Positions 45,211-54,630 of a stretch of 64,000 nt of DNA are shown in pieces. Every line of letters begins with the position of its first letter. Positions within the stretch are counted from its first letter, which is position 1. The notes beneath the pieces were generated by a model. It saw only the letters and a list, made by a program, of their open reading frames with translations. It ran no database searches and was not told the origin of the DNA. Location of the stretch: contig NZ_JAJLLW010000007.1 in the NCBI RefSeq assembly GCF_020991005.1, positions 175,223 through 239,222 on the forward strand, written 5' to 3'. Both the position numbers and the translations under genes were made by a program. This DNA is from Halomonas sp. CUBES01. Its GTDB lineage: Bacteria; Pseudomonadota; Gammaproteobacteria; Pseudomonadales; Halomonadaceae.

Positions 45211-46005
45211 GTGCAGATCGAAGACGCTACCTGGCAGACGTTACGTGAAGAGGTGCGCGCTCTGGCAGGGTCAGAGCCGATCCTGGCGAGCTACCTGCAT
45301 GCGACGGTGATCAACCATTGCGAGCTGGAAGATTCGCTGTCTTACCTGCTTGCAGGCAAGCTTTCCTCTCCGGATCTCCCTGCCATGAGCCTCCGGGAGG
45401 TGATCTCTCAAGTCTTCGCTGATTCCCCCGACATCAGGAAGGCGATCCGCAATGATCTGGCGGCGGCCGCTGATCGTGATCCGGCGGCGTATGGTTTGGC
45501 GAATCCTTTTCTGAATCACAAGGGGTTTCACTCCTTGCAGGTGTATCGGGTATCCCACTGGTTCTGGACGAAAGGGCGGCGGTCTCTGGCGCTCTATCTG
45601 CAGAGCAGGGTCTCCGAGGTGTTTGCTGTGGATATCAATCCTGCTGCTGTCTTGGGTGATGGGATATTCATCGACCATGGCAATGGCGTCGTCATCGGTG
45701 AGACGGCGGTGGTTGGCGACAATGTATCCATGCTTCAGGGCGTAACGCTTGGTGGCACGGGGAAAGAAGCAGGGGATCGGCACCCCAAGGTTGAAAGTGG
45801 TGTCCTGCTGTCGGCAGGCGTCAAAGTGCTTGGCAATATCCGCATTGGCGCTGGATCGAAGGTTGGCGCAGGCAGCGTGGTTCTTCAGGATGTGCCGCCG
45901 CATACAACGGTCGTCGGCGTTCCGGCACGTGTCGTCGGTAAGCCAGGCAACGAGCACCCGGCTATTTGCATGGACCAGCGCTGTGAACAGGCAGGCAATA
46001 CCTGA
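45211..46005 (+). CDS. cysE: Serine O-acetyltransferase
   Basis: CysE acetylates serine to O-acetylserine for cysteine synthesis. The N-terminal helical domain (about 1-140, with HKGFHSLQVYRVSHWFW) is followed by a left-handed beta helix of hexapeptide repeats containing the active-site region IDHGNGVVIGETAVVGDN and GVTLGGTGKEAGDRHPKV. Length of 264 is normal. GTG at 45211 follows a consensus AGGAGG, which decides the start. It stands alone at the right end of the accessory block, with no other cys gene nearby. Confidence 0.95.
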   Translation: MQIEDATWQTLREEVRALAGSEPILASYLHATVINHCELEDSLSYLLAGKLSSPDLPAMSLREVISQVFADSPDIRKAIRNDLAAAADRDPAAYGLANPFLNHKGFHSLQVYRVSHWFWTKGRRSLALYLQSRVSEVFAVDINPAAVLGDGIFIDHGNGVVIGETAVVGDNVSMLQGVTLGGTGKEAGDRHPKVESGVLLSAGVKVLGNIRIGAGSKVGAGSVVLQDVPPHTTVVGVPARVVGKPGNEHPAICMDQRCEQAGNT

Positions 46006-46082
46006 CCACTGCCGTCGAGAAGCGGCCACCTGCCAAGGCAGTTAGTCAGAATACCAACAACAAGACTCAAGGAGGATCACCA

Positions 46083-46583
46083 ATGCGTTCGTTAATCACG
46101 GGCATCATGCTGTTGCTACTGCTACCCAACCTTGCCCTTGCTGAGCAGCTCTGGGGACCGACCGACGCCGGGATGACGGTAAAGGAAGTGCTGCACGCGG
46201 TGGATGGGGCCTACCGGATAGAGGACGGTGGTCGCCTGGCCACCACGGCGGTAGAGGAAGCGCGCAAGGATGATGTGGCGCTCGCTGGTGAAATATTTAC
46301 CCAGCAGTTTTACTTCATGGACGGCCAACTTACCCAGGTCACCTTCAAGCTGGACGACGCGCGAGATTTCGAGACCAATCTGGGGCTGGTAGAGGCGCTG
46401 ACGAAAGACCTGCGCGAGCAATATGGCGAGGAAGCGGATGCAGAAACCACCCAGGCCGGCATTATGCGAAAAGCCAACGTGTCCTGGATCGAGGGTAACC
46501 GCAAGATTGGTATCTTTCTGATGACCATGGGGCAGAATAATTCGTTGATGAAGGTGAACTACCAGGCTCATTTTGCCGAGTAG
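46083..46583 (+). CDS. Uncharacterised secreted protein
   Basis: A 166-residue protein with a clear signal peptide (LLLLLPNLALAEQ; cleavage about residue 20) and a mature, mixed alpha/beta domain with no cysteines. The segment WGPTDAGMTVKEVLHAV resembles short periplasmic domains of the SmpA/BamE-like type (GMTxxEV), but this is a weak likeness. A strong AAGGAGGAT ribosome site precedes ATG. No family is recognised. Confidence 0.75.
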   Translation: MRSLITGIMLLLLLPNLALAEQLWGPTDAGMTVKEVLHAVDGAYRIEDGGRLATTAVEEARKDDVALAGEIFTQQFYFMDGQLTQVTFKLDDARDFETNLGLVEALTKDLREQYGEEADAETTQAGIMRKANVSWIEGNRKIGIFLMTMGQNNSLMKVNYQAHFAE

Positions 46584-46853
46584 CGCCAGAAGGCCCGCAC
46601 TCTGACGAGACCGTCGGGGTTGGGCGGGGCATTTCTCGGTCAGTTACCACTTATACCGTTATCTTTATTATTGCCTTCCGCTTGGATAGTCCTGGGTATA
46701 CAGGGTAGTCAATCTTGGTGGTTTATTTCCCTGGCGTGATGATTACCTGTAAGTTTTCGTCGCCATGATCCACCAAGTTATGCCTGGACCTGACGGCAGC
46801 TAACCTGACGACAGGTCTTACGCACCCATTACATGATACGACGAGGTGTGACC
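46584..46853. other. Intergenic stretch without visible gene
   Basis: No convincing reading frame, hairpin with T-run or promoter pair is seen here. GC content is lower than in flanking genes in the part 46630-46760. Confidence 0.4.
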
Positions 46854-47069
46854 ATGAAAACGATGCTATTGACCGCCAGTCTGTTCGCAAGCCTGATGGC
46901 CGGCGCTGCCATGGCGATGGACTCCCATACGATTGAGGAGCATATGGCGAAGATCAACGATAACTATATCAAGACGGCCGAAGACGAGGGCAAGACTCAG
47001 GCCCTCGAAGAGAAAGTGGAAGAACTTGAGGCCATGATCCAGATGATCCTCGATGATAAGGATGCTTAA
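46854..47069 (+). CDS. Small exported helical protein
   Basis: A 71-residue product with a signal peptide ending at AMAMDS (about residue 21) and an acidic mature part of about 50 residues with heptad-like leucines (ALEEKVEELEAMIQMILDD), probably a periplasmic coiled coil. ATG at 46854 follows GAGGTG. A strong terminator sits 26 bases after the stop, so it is a monocistronic gene. Function unknown. Confidence 0.7.
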   Translation: MKTMLLTASLFASLMAGAAMAMDSHTIEEHMAKINDNYIKTAEDEGKTQALEEKVEELEAMIQMILDDKDA

Positions 47070-47095
47070 CGCATTTAGCGTTTAGCGGCGATACG

Positions 47096-47133
47096 CGAGC
47101 CTCTGCGCCCTGGTGCAGAGGCTCGTTGTTTTA
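47096..47133 (+). terminator. Strong intrinsic terminator
   Basis: CGAGCCTCTGC and GCAGAGGCTCG form a perfect 11-pair stem with an eight-base loop, followed by TTGTTTTA. It lies between the small exported protein and the convergent LysR gene and may serve both. Confidence 0.9.
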
Positions 47134-47139
47134 TGCGTG

Positions 47140-48015
47140 CTATTTTCCTTCCAACGCCTCGATCATCATGCTCGCCGCGTTAGAGAGCGTGCGGTTGGTG
47201 TGTACCAGGTAGCCCAGTGGGCGGTGGAGCGGGGCGGTCGCTACGTCTAGCTCGACAAGGTCGTGGTCGAGCATCTTTTCCGGCAACAGGCTCCAGCCTA
47301 ACCCCACGCTACACATCATCTTGAGCGTTTCCAGGTAGTTGGTGGCCATGCTGATCGGGAGTTTCAGGCCGGCTTCTTCAAAGCGCTGGGCAATCAGCGT
47401 GCCGGTAAAGGTCTTCGCGCCCGGCATTACGCAGCTGTAGTCGCAAAGGGTTGCCAGCGACAACGACCCTTGTTGGTCTGCGTTGACCAGCGGGTGATCG
47501 GTGGAGCAGACAAAGCATAGCCGGTCGCACCATAGCTCCACCACGTGCAGATGCTCGATGGGGTGGGGCGCAAGCGTCACCACGGCCATTTCCAACGAGC
47601 CATCGCGTACGCCCTGGTAGGCAAGTTCCGAGTCCAGAAAATGCAGGTCCAGCTCTACTTCTGGGTGGCGCTGTGTGTAGTCCTTCAAAATGGGTGGGAG
47701 GCGGTGTAGCCCGATGTGGTGGCTGGTGGCCAGGGTCAAACGCCCGCCCACGTGGCCGGAGAGGTTGGCCAGCGCCCGGCGGCTGTCTTCTACCGCGAAC
47801 AGGATCTGGCGCGCCTGGGGCAGCAGGACGCTGCCCGCTTCGGTCAACGCGATGCGTCTGCCAATGCGGTCGAACAAAGGCCTGCCTACCTGGAACTCCA
47901 GCGTGGCAATACGCTTGCTGACCGCTGGCTGGGTCAGGTGTAGCTGCTCCGCCGCCCGGGAGAAACTTTGCGTGTCGGCGACGGCCAAAAAGGCCTGAAG
48001 ACTTTGAGTATCCAT
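47140..48015 (-). CDS. LysR-family regulator divergent from leuCDB
   Basis: A 291-residue LysR-type regulator: helix-turn-helix at about 1-60 (LQAFLAVADTQSFSRAAEQL, LTQPAVSKRIATLE), effector domain from about 90. It is divergent from leuC across 187 bases, the same place as an uncharacterised LysR gene next to leuC in Pseudomonas. Control of leuCDB in response to an isopropylmalate-type signal is the likely role (LeuO/LeuR-like logic), but this is inferred from position. Confidence 0.9.
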   Translation of the reverse strand: MDTQSLQAFLAVADTQSFSRAAEQLHLTQPAVSKRIATLEFQVGRPLFDRIGRRIALTEAGSVLLPQARQILFAVEDSRRALANLSGHVGGRLTLATSHHIGLHRLPPILKDYTQRHPEVELDLHFLDSELAYQGVRDGSLEMAVVTLAPHPIEHLHVVELWCDRLCFVCSTDHPLVNADQQGSLSLATLCDYSCVMPGAKTFTGTLIAQRFEEAGLKLPISMATNYLETLKMMCSVGLGWSLLPEKMLDHDLVELDVATAPLHRPLGYLVHTNRTLSNAASMMIEALEGK

Positions 48016-48063
48016 CGTGGAGGCCTCCTTTGAGGCAAAGCCATGGTGGCGGCAGGATGATGT

Positions 48064-48091
48064 ATTCCAGTTTGGAATCTATTCTATGAAT
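48064..48091. promoter_or_regulatory. Operator-like palindromes between the LysR gene and leuC
   Basis: ATTCCA-GTT-TGGAAT at 48064-48078 is a perfect 15-base palindrome containing the LysR T-N11-A pattern. ATTC-TAT-GAAT at 48081-48091 is a second, shorter one three bases away. Their position about 50-75 bases upstream of the regulator start and 110-140 before leuC suits autoregulation and activation of leuCDB. Confidence 0.55.
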
Positions 48092-48202
48092 AACATGAAT
48101 TGCTTTTATCTTCGAGCCGCGTGACACTCCTACCACACGTTAAAAAAGCAGCGCCAAAAAGCTGCCGCTATGAACTAGCAGGGCCTAGCCCGGGAGAAAC
48201 AC

Positions 48203-49654
48203 ATGTCAGGTCAAACGCTTTACGACAAATTGTGGAATCAGCACCTGGTCAAGCAGCGCGATGACGGCACCGCGTTGATCTATATCGACCGCCATATGCT
48301 TCACGAAGTGACCTCGCCCCAGGCCTTTGAAGGGCTGCGCCTGGCGAACCGCAAGCCATGGCGCCTGGATACCAACCTCGCGACCACTGACCATAACGTG
48401 CCGACGACCCTGATAGAGCGTTCTCAGGGTAATAGCGGTATCAAAGACCCGGTGTCGTTGATCCAGGTGCAGACCCTTGACGACAACTGCGTCGAATACG
48501 GCATCACCGAGTTCGGTATCAATGACCCGCGCCAGGGCATCGTCCATGTGGTCGGGCCAGAGCAGGGCGCAACCCTGCCGGGCATGACCGTCGTCTGCGG
48601 CGATTCCCACACCGCCACCCACGGTGCTTTTGGTGCGCTGGCCCACGGTATCGGCACCTCGGAAGTCGAGCACGTACTGGCGACCCAGTGCTTGCTGACC
48701 CAGAAGATGAAGAACATGCAGGTGCGGGTTGAAGGCGAGCTGGGCCTGGGCGTGACCGCCAAAGACGTGGTGCTGGCGATTATCGGCAAGATTGGCACGG
48801 CGGGTGGCACCGGCTATGCCATCGAGTTTGCCGGTAGCGCCATCGAGTCGCTGTCCATGGAAGGCCGCATGACCGTGTGCAACATGGCCATTGAGGCGGG
48901 TGCGCGGGTCGGAATGATTGCCGTGGACGACACCACGATTGACTACATCGGCAACCGTCCCTATTCGCCGACCGGCGAGCAGTGGGAAGCCGCCGTGGCA
49001 GACTGGCGCAACCTGGTATCCGACCCGGATGCCGTCTTCGACAACGTGGTGACCCTGAAAGCCGAAGACATCGAACCCCAGGTAAGCTGGGGCACCAGCC
49101 CTGAAATGGTCACCGGTATTTCCGGCCAGGTGCCCGACCCCAACGCCGCGCCGGATGAAACCGTGCAGCGTAGCCACACCCGTGCGCTTGAGTACATGGG
49201 CCTGCAGGCCAACCAGAAAATTACCGATATCAAGCTGGACAAGATTTTCATCGGTTCCTGTACCAATGCGCGCATTGAAGATCTGCGCGAAGCCGCCAAG
49301 GTGGCGAAGGGCAATAAAATCGCCGACTCCATCAAGCTGGCCATGGTGGTGCCCGGTTCCGGCTTGGTGAAGCGGCAGGCGGAAGAGGAAGGTCTGGACA
49401 AGATCTTCATCGAGGCGGGCTTTGAATGGCGCGAGCCGGGCTGCTCGATGTGCCTGGCGATGAACGCTGACAAACTTGGGGCGGGCGAGCACTGTGCCTC
49501 GACCTCCAACCGCAACTTTGAAGGGCGCCAGGGCTACGGCGGTCGCACTCACCTGGTGAGCCCCGCCATGGCGGCAGCGGCGGCGATTGCCGGCCACTTT
49601 GTCGATGTGCGCACCTTGCCCGCGAACGATGCAACCCACGCTCAGGAGGCCTAA
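48203..49654 (+). CDS. leuC: 3-isopropylmalate dehydratase large subunit
   Basis: LeuC with LeuD isomerises 2- to 3-isopropylmalate in leucine synthesis. It is an aconitase-type enzyme; the [4Fe-4S] ligands are C353 (GSCTNARI), C414 and C417 (CSMCLAMN). The motif [23 protein letters not shown] (in pieces, residues about 132-154) is diagnostic. Length of 483 is slightly above the E. coli protein. GGAGAAA ribosome site before ATG. leuD starts three bases after the stop. Confidence 0.98.
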   Translation: MSGQTLYDKLWNQHLVKQRDDGTALIYIDRHMLHEVTSPQAFEGLRLANRKPWRLDTNLATTDHNVPTTLIERSQGNSGIKDPVSLIQVQTLDDNCVEYGITEFGINDPRQGIVHVVGPEQGATLPGMTVVCGDSHTATHGAFGALAHGIGTSEVEHVLATQCLLTQKMKNMQVRVEGELGLGVTAKDVVLAIIGKIGTAGGTGYAIEFAGSAIESLSMEGRMTVCNMAIEAGARVGMIAVDDTTIDYIGNRPYSPTGEQWEAAVADWRNLVSDPDAVFDNVVTLKAEDIEPQVSWGTSPEMVTGISGQVPDPNAAPDETVQRSHTRALEYMGLQANQKITDIKLDKIFIGSCTNARIEDLREAAKVAKGNKIADSIKLAMVVPGSGLVKRQAEEEGLDKIFIEAGFEWREPGCSMCLAMNADKLGAGEHCASTSNRNFEGRQGYGGRTHLVSPAMAAAAAIAGHFVDVRTLPANDATHAQEA

Positions 49655-49657
49655 GCC

Positions 49658-50305
49658 ATGAAAAAGTTTGAACGTTTTGAAGGCGTCGTCGCGCCTCTTG
49701 ATCGCGCCAACGTGGACACCGATCTGATCATCCCGAAGCAGTTTTTGAAGTCGATCAAGCGGACCGGTTTCGGGGTCAATCTGTTTGACGAGTTACGCTA
49801 TCTGGATGAAGGCGAGCCAGGGCAGGATTGCTCGCAGCGGCCGCTGAATCCGGATTTCGTGTTGAACAAGCCGCGTTACCAGGGGGCCGAAATACTGCTG
49901 ACACGGCGTAATTTCGGTTGCGGCAGCTCCCGCGAGCATGCTCCCTGGGCGCTGGAAGACTTTGGCTTCAAGGTGGTGGTGGCACCCAGCTTTGCCGATA
50001 TTTTCTACAATAATGCCTTCAAAAACGGCATCCTGCTTATCACCTTCGACGAAGACACGATCGATCGCCTGTTCGATGAAGTGGAAGCGAAAGAAGGCTA
50101 CCGCATGGACGTGGACCTGGAGAATCAGCGCGTGATTACCCATCGCGGCGAAATTCTTGAGTTCGAGGTCGATGAGTTCCGCAAGCACTGCCTGCTGGAA
50201 GGCCTGGATGATATTGGCCTGACCTTGAAAGACGAAGACGCCATTCGACGCTTTGAGGAAAGCCACCGCCAGGCACGGCCTTGGTTGTTCCGCCAGCCTG
50301 CTTAA
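49658..50305 (+). CDS. leuD: 3-isopropylmalate dehydratase small subunit
   Basis: LeuD is the swivel-domain partner of LeuC. The 215 residues include [17 protein letters not shown] near the N-terminus and the substrate-binding loop [15 protein letters not shown] near residue 90. It follows leuC by three bases with an AGGAGG ribosome site overlapping the leuC end. Confidence 0.97.
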   Translation: MKKFERFEGVVAPLDRANVDTDLIIPKQFLKSIKRTGFGVNLFDELRYLDEGEPGQDCSQRPLNPDFVLNKPRYQGAEILLTRRNFGCGSSREHAPWALEDFGFKVVVAPSFADIFYNNAFKNGILLITFDEDTIDRLFDEVEAKEGYRMDVDLENQRVITHRGEILEFEVDEFRKHCLLEGLDDIGLTLKDEDAIRRFEESHRQARPWLFRQPA

Positions 50306-50338
50306 GCCACCGCTTGAATAAAATGCTAAGGACGTTGC

Positions 50339-51418
50339 ATGACACACAAGGTTTTATTACTGCCGGGTGACGGTATCGGCCCCGAAATTGCTGCCCAGGC
50401 AGCGCGCCTGCTGAAAGCCTGCCAGGGCGCCGGGCTGGATATCGACGTCGAAGAGGCGCTGGTCGGTGGCGCGGCCTACGATGCCCACGGTGACCCGCTG
50501 CCCGAGGAAACGCTGGATAAAGCCAAAGCCGCAAGCGCCATTCTGCTTGGGGCAGTGGGTGGCCCCAAGTGGGACAAGATTGAAGATCTATCCAAGCGGC
50601 CCGAAAAAGGCCTGCTGGGCCTGCGTAAAAACCTGGGGCTGTTCGGCAATCTGCGCCCGGCCATGCTCTACCCCCAGCTTGCCAGCGCCTCCAGCCTGAA
50701 ACCGGAACTGGTGGCCGGGCTTGATATCATGATCGTCCGCGAGCTGACCGGCGGCATCTACTTCGGCCAGCCGCGCGGCATCGAAGAACGCAACGGCGAG
50801 CGGGTAGGCTTTAATACCTACGTATATTCCGAAAGCGAGATCGAGCGTATCGGTCGCGTGGCCTTTGAAATGGCCCAGAAGCGGGGCAAGAAGCTTTGCT
50901 CGGTGGATAAAGCCAACGTGCTGGAAGTGACGATTCTGTGGCGTGAGGTCATGGAGCGGCTGGCACCGGAGTACCCGGACGTTGAGCTGTCGCACATGTA
51001 CGTGGATAACGCCGCCATGCAGCTGGTGCGTGCGCCCAAGCAGTTTGACGTGGTGGTGACCGGCAACATGTTCGGCGATATTCTCTCCGACGCTGCTGCC
51101 ATGCTCACGGGGTCCATTGGTATGTTGCCTTCTGCTTCGCTCAATGAAAGCGGGCAGGGCATGTACGAGCCCTGCCACGGCAGCGCACCGGATATCGCCG
51201 GTAAAAACATTGCCAACCCGCTGGCGATGATGCTCTCTGTGGCCATGATGCTGCGCTACTCGCTGGGCGAAAACGCCATGGCCGAGCGTATCGAAGCCGC
51301 CGTGGGCAGCGTGCTGGATGACGGCCTGCGCACCGCGGATATCGCTTCCGAAGGCATGCAAACTATCGGTACTGACGCCATGGGCGATGCGGTGCTGGTA
51401 GCGTTTGCCAAGCAGTAG
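50339..51418 (+). CDS. leuB: 3-isopropylmalate dehydrogenase
   Basis: LeuB oxidises and decarboxylates 3-isopropylmalate to 2-ketoisocaproate with NAD. The motifs are LPGDGIGPE at the N-terminus, [10 protein letters not shown] with the substrate arginine, [16 protein letters not shown], and the signature segment [17 protein letters not shown] (about 242-258). Length is 359 residues. leuA is not in the window, so the pathway's first step is encoded elsewhere. Confidence 0.98.
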   Translation: MTHKVLLLPGDGIGPEIAAQAARLLKACQGAGLDIDVEEALVGGAAYDAHGDPLPEETLDKAKAASAILLGAVGGPKWDKIEDLSKRPEKGLLGLRKNLGLFGNLRPAMLYPQLASASSLKPELVAGLDIMIVRELTGGIYFGQPRGIEERNGERVGFNTYVYSESEIERIGRVAFEMAQKRGKKLCSVDKANVLEVTILWREVMERLAPEYPDVELSHMYVDNAAMQLVRAPKQFDVVVTGNMFGDILSDAAAMLTGSIGMLPSASLNESGQGMYEPCHGSAPDIAGKNIANPLAMMLSVAMMLRYSLGENAMAERIEAAVGSVLDDGLRTADIASEGMQTIGTDAMGDAVLVAFAKQ

Positions 51419-51448
51419 TTTATTGGCAATGCGGCTGCGTTAAGTGAG

Positions 51449-51560
51449 CCTGGGGCAGGCCGTAGAGGGGGTCTTTTTCCAGGGATGGAAAAAGTAGCGC
51501 CCAGGGATGGGTTTACAGCGCCCCCTCGAAGGCCTGTCGCAGGGATAGCCCTTAACCTAT
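51449..51560. repeat. Complex intergenic repeat between leuB and asd
   Basis: GCAGGCCGTAGAGGGGG (51455-51471) and CCCCCTCGAAGGCCTGTC (51521-51538) form an imperfect inverted repeat. Between the arms the ten-base word CCAGGGATGG occurs twice (51479 and 51501), and CAGGGAT once more at 51540. The whole can fold into a long hairpin. It looks like a small non-coding repeat family of the kind scattered in Pseudomonas and Halomonas genomes; copy number cannot be checked here. Confidence 0.5.
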
Positions 51561-51593
51561 CTTCGCGCTTCAAAATCACCATCAAGAATCGTG

Positions 51594-51599
51594 TATAAT
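51594..51599 (+). promoter_or_regulatory. Possible -10 box of asd
   Basis: A perfect TATAAT lies 33 bases before the asd start codon. No good -35 box is seen at the right distance. The AGGAGG ribosome site at 51619-51624 completes a short leader. Confidence 0.5.
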
Positions 51600-51631
51600 G
51601 CAAGTACTCATTCTTTGCAGGAGGACTTCAG

Positions 51632-52744
51632 ATGTTGAAAGTCGGTTTCGTGGGATGGCGCGGCATGGTCGGCTCGGTGCTGATGCAGCGCATGCAGGAA
51701 GATGGTGATTTCAACGGCATTGAGCCGGTGTTCTTCACCACTTCCCAGGTTGGCCAGCCCGGCCCCGACATCGGTGTGGACGTCCCTCCGCTGAAAGACG
51801 CCTTTGATATCGAGGCGCTCAAGGCGCTGGATGTGGTGGTCACCTGTCAGGGCGGCGACTACACCAAGCCGGTCTACAAGGACCTGCGCAGTGCAGGCTG
51901 GCAAGGCTACTGGATCGATGCGGCCAGCACGCTGCGCATGGAAGATGAAGCGACGATCGTGCTGGACCCGGTCAACCGTGGCGTGATCGACGCACAGCTG
52001 GCCAAGGGCGCCAAGACCTTCGTCGGCGGCAACTGCACCGTGAGCCTGATGCTGATGGGGCTGGGCGGTCTGTTTGAAGCCGATATGATCGAGTGGATGA
52101 CGTCCATGACCTATCAGGCGGCGTCCGGCTCAGGTGCCAAGCACATGCGCGAGCTGCTCAACCAGATGGGCACGCTGCACGATAGCGTTGGCGAAGAACT
52201 GAAAGACACCTCCAGCGCTATTCTGGATATCGATCGCAAAGTGACGGCGGCCATGCGTAGCGGCAACTTCCCCACCGAGAACTTCGGTGCGCCCTTGGCC
52301 GGTAGTCTGTTGCCGTGGATCGACAGCAAGCTGGATAACGGCCAAAGCCGCGAAGAGTGGAAGGGCAGCGTTGAGACCAACAAGATTCTGGGTCTCGACA
52401 ACAACCCGATTCCCATCGATGGCCTTTGCGTACGTATCGGTGCCATGCGCTCGCACAGCCAGGCGTTCACCATCAAGCTGAAGCAGGACGTGCCGCTGGA
52501 CGAGATCGAAGACCGCATTGCCAAGCACAACGAGTGGGTCAAGCTGATTCCCAACGAGAAAGATGCCACCAACGAAGGCTTAACGCCTGCGGCGGCGACA
52601 GGCACGCTGCAAGTGCCGGTTGGCCGTCTGCGCAAGCTGCAAATGGGCGGTGAGTATCTCTCGGCGTTCAGCGTTGGTGACCAGCTGTTGTGGGGCGCGG
52701 CTGAACCGCTCAAGCGCATGTTGATGATCCTGCGCGAGCAGTAA
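51632..52744 (+). CDS. asd: Aspartate-semialdehyde dehydrogenase
   Basis: Asd reduces aspartyl phosphate to aspartate semialdehyde, the branch point to lysine, threonine, methionine and diaminopimelate. The N-terminal [18 protein letters not shown] is typical of the gammaproteobacterial form, and the catalytic cysteine is C135 in [10 protein letters not shown]. Length of 370 is usual. A consensus AGGAGG ribosome site precedes ATG. In Pseudomonas fimV follows asd; here an insert intervenes. Confidence 0.98.
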   Translation: MLKVGFVGWRGMVGSVLMQRMQEDGDFNGIEPVFFTTSQVGQPGPDIGVDVPPLKDAFDIEALKALDVVVTCQGGDYTKPVYKDLRSAGWQGYWIDAASTLRMEDEATIVLDPVNRGVIDAQLAKGAKTFVGGNCTVSLMLMGLGGLFEADMIEWMTSMTYQAASGSGAKHMRELLNQMGTLHDSVGEELKDTSSAILDIDRKVTAAMRSGNFPTENFGAPLAGSLLPWIDSKLDNGQSREEWKGSVETNKILGLDNNPIPIDGLCVRIGAMRSHSQAFTIKLKQDVPLDEIEDRIAKHNEWVKLIPNEKDATNEGLTPAAATGTLQVPVGRLRKLQMGGEYLSAFSVGDQLLWGAAEPLKRMLMILREQ

Positions 52745-52765
52745 GTTTCCGCCGAGGCCAAAGAC

Positions 52766-52813
52766 GCATCCTAAGCGGATGAAAAAGCCGCATCCCAAGC
52801 GGACGAAAACGGG
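52766..52813. repeat. Two imperfect 24-base tandem copies
   Basis: GCATCCTAAGCGGATGAAAA and GCATCCCAAGCGGACGAAAA start 24 bases apart directly after asd. The second copy runs into the terminator stem. Confidence 0.5.
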
Positions 52814-52840
52814 GGGCGAATCAAACGCTTCCCGTTTTTT
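52806..52840 (+). terminator. Intrinsic terminator after asd
   Basis: AAAACGGG and CCCGTTTT bracket an inner GGCG/CGCT stem and an AATCAAA loop, followed by TT. It lies about 60 bases after asd and isolates the next module from it. Confidence 0.75.
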
Positions 52841-52992
52841 ATGTGCGGCTGCTTTAAGATGCCGGTGAAATGGGAGCTGAACAGATCCCAGTCTTGTGTG
52901 AGGTAGCGAGTGTTGTCTGGCCTTGGCCTTACTGATGCCAGCGTGCGCCTGGTAAGTTACAGTACGACCAATGAATCTTTGGAAAAGTGACC

Positions 52993-54159
52993 ATGAAACA
53001 ATTGTACGTTGAACAGCTCGCTCAGGTTAGGAAGGCTGAAGTCGAATTTGGCGACCTCACCTTGCTCGTTGGCCCCCAGGCCAGCGGTAAGAGTGTGTTT
53101 CTTCAGTTGTTTAAACTGGTACAGGATCATGGTTCGATCACCAAGACTCTCAAGCGGTATGGCTACAGTTACGAGCCCGGCGCTGCGGATAGTTCCAGTG
53201 ATCCGTTGCTGACATTGATGTTCGGGGAAGGTATGGGGGCTATTTGGCGTCAGGAATCGTTGGTCAAACCGGATGGTAAATCGATTGATCTTACCGGGCT
53301 GCGCAAGGGTAACGGCAAAGATCAGGAGTCGGTGTTTTTCGTGCCGGCTCAGCGAGTGCTGACGCTGGATCAGGGCCGTCCGCGCAGTTATGAGAGCTTT
53401 GCCGCGCTCGATCCTTTTGTGGTGAAAAGCTTTAGCGAGAATTTGCGCAGGCTCATGGAGAAAGGGCTGGGTGGTCAAGACAACCAGTTGTTTCCGATCA
53501 AAAGCCGCCTGAAAGAAGTACTCCGTGACCGCATCGACGACAGTATTTTTCATGGCGCAACCGTTACCCAGGAAGTGCACGATCTGAAAAAGCGGATTGT
53601 GATCAATGCAGGCGGTGCCACCTTGCCCTATATGGCTTGGTCGGCTGGTCAGCGTGAATTTATGCCGCTTCTATTCAGCCTTTACTGGCTGATGCCCTCG
53701 GCGGGTTCGGCCAGGCGCAAGGGCGTAGACTGGGTGGTGATTGAAGAGCCCGAGATGGGTCTTCACCCGCAAGCAATTCAGTCCGTGTTGCTCATTTGCC
53801 TGGAATTGATGTACCGAGGCTATAAGGTGGTGATTTCTACACATTCGCCGCTGCTGCTGGAAGCTGCTTGGGCCATTCGCACGCTGCAGGGCAACAAGGG
53901 CACGCCGGAAGCCTTGTTCGAGCTTTTTGACCTGCCTAACTCGCCCGGAATGCGTGACGTCTTCAGCGTGGTTTTGTCTGATAAAGCAGTCAACAGTTTC
54001 TATTTTGAACCGGGTGACCAGGGCGTATCCACCAAGGATATCTCATCGCTTGATCCGTTCTCTGCCAATGATTCTATTGCGGATTGGGGGGGCATTACCC
54101 AGTTCAGCAGCCGCGCTTCCGATGTCATCAGCCGTTTGATGCAGGAGGCTGGTGAATGA
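52993..54159 (+). CDS. AAA ATPase of the ABC/OLD-like type, candidate defence protein
   Basis: A 388-residue ATPase with ABC-type motifs: Walker A GPQASGKS at 27-34, a degenerate signature S217-A-G-Q-R-E, Walker B VVIEEPEMGLHP with E251-E252, and the switch histidine H284 in ISTHSPLLLE. This set is shared by OLD, PARIS AriA, Septu PtuA and RloC-like defence ATPases and by some DNA-repair proteins. No nuclease or Toprim domain is fused to it. ATG at 52993 is preferred to GTG at 52987. Its stop overlaps the next gene by four bases, so the two products probably act together. It interrupts the usual asd-fimV order. Confidence 0.85.
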   Translation: MKQLYVEQLAQVRKAEVEFGDLTLLVGPQASGKSVFLQLFKLVQDHGSITKTLKRYGYSYEPGAADSSSDPLLTLMFGEGMGAIWRQESLVKPDGKSIDLTGLRKGNGKDQESVFFVPAQRVLTLDQGRPRSYESFAALDPFVVKSFSENLRRLMEKGLGGQDNQLFPIKSRLKEVLRDRIDDSIFHGATVTQEVHDLKKRIVINAGGATLPYMAWSAGQREFMPLLFSLYWLMPSAGSARRKGVDWVVIEEPEMGLHPQAIQSVLLICLELMYRGYKVVISTHSPLLLEAAWAIRTLQGNKGTPEALFELFDLPNSPGMRDVFSVVLSDKAVNSFYFEPGDQGVSTKDISSLDPFSANDSIADWGGITQFSSRASDVISRLMQEAGE

Positions 54160-54599
54160 CATTGGGAAAGAGTTTTCTGAAGGCAATAGAAAAGGATCTC
54201 GGAAAGGGCGTTTATAGAAAAGGATTGCAGGCACTTAAGGCTGCCGACCGATCGCTTATAAACCTAGGTAACCCACGTCACTGCCTTGGCAGTGCCGATA
54301 TTGACGCCAGTCTCGCCGTGCAGCAGCCTCAGGCTTCGCGTTGGGACTACGTGATTGCCCATGAGCAGACACTGCATTTCGTAGAAGTACATCCCGCTTA
54401 TACATCGGAAGTCAGCCAGGTAATCAAGAAAAAAGAATGGTTGTTGGCGTGGATGAAAAATGCCGAGGTGGGCAATTTGGATGCCCCGCGTCGTTTTCAC
54501 TGGCTAGCCAGTGGCAAAGTTGCCATTACCCGCAACAGTAAACAAGCGCGTGCGGCAGCCCAGATGGGGCTGATGCCAGTTCGGCAGCTTGATTTATAA
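54156..54599 (+). CDS. Small partner protein of the ATPase, unknown family
   Basis: A 147-residue cytoplasmic protein, basic, with no membrane segment. After a helical N-terminus comes WDYVIAHEQTLHFVEVHPA: D64, then E77-V-H79 at the end of the next strand, followed by helix-forming KKKEWLLAWM. A strand-turn-strand with Asp and Glu-x-His/Lys in this order is faintly like the PD-(D/E)xK nuclease core, but the final residue is His, not Lys, so this is only a hypothesis. The start overlaps the ATPase stop (ATGA), indicating coupled translation. Confidence 0.75.
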   Translation: MTLGKSFLKAIEKDLGKGVYRKGLQALKAADRSLINLGNPRHCLGSADIDASLAVQQPQASRWDYVIAHEQTLHFVEVHPAYTSEVSQVIKKKEWLLAWMKNAEVGNLDAPRRFHWLASGKVAITRNSKQARAAAQMGLMPVRQLDL

Positions 54600-54630
54600 G
54601 CCAATAAATATCGATTCAGGAAGTACAGTT

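Noticed and set aside
48206..49639. Long open frame on the minus strand opposite leuC (about 477 codons)
   Set aside because: Same reason: it mirrors leuC exactly, has a low-information composition and no start context.
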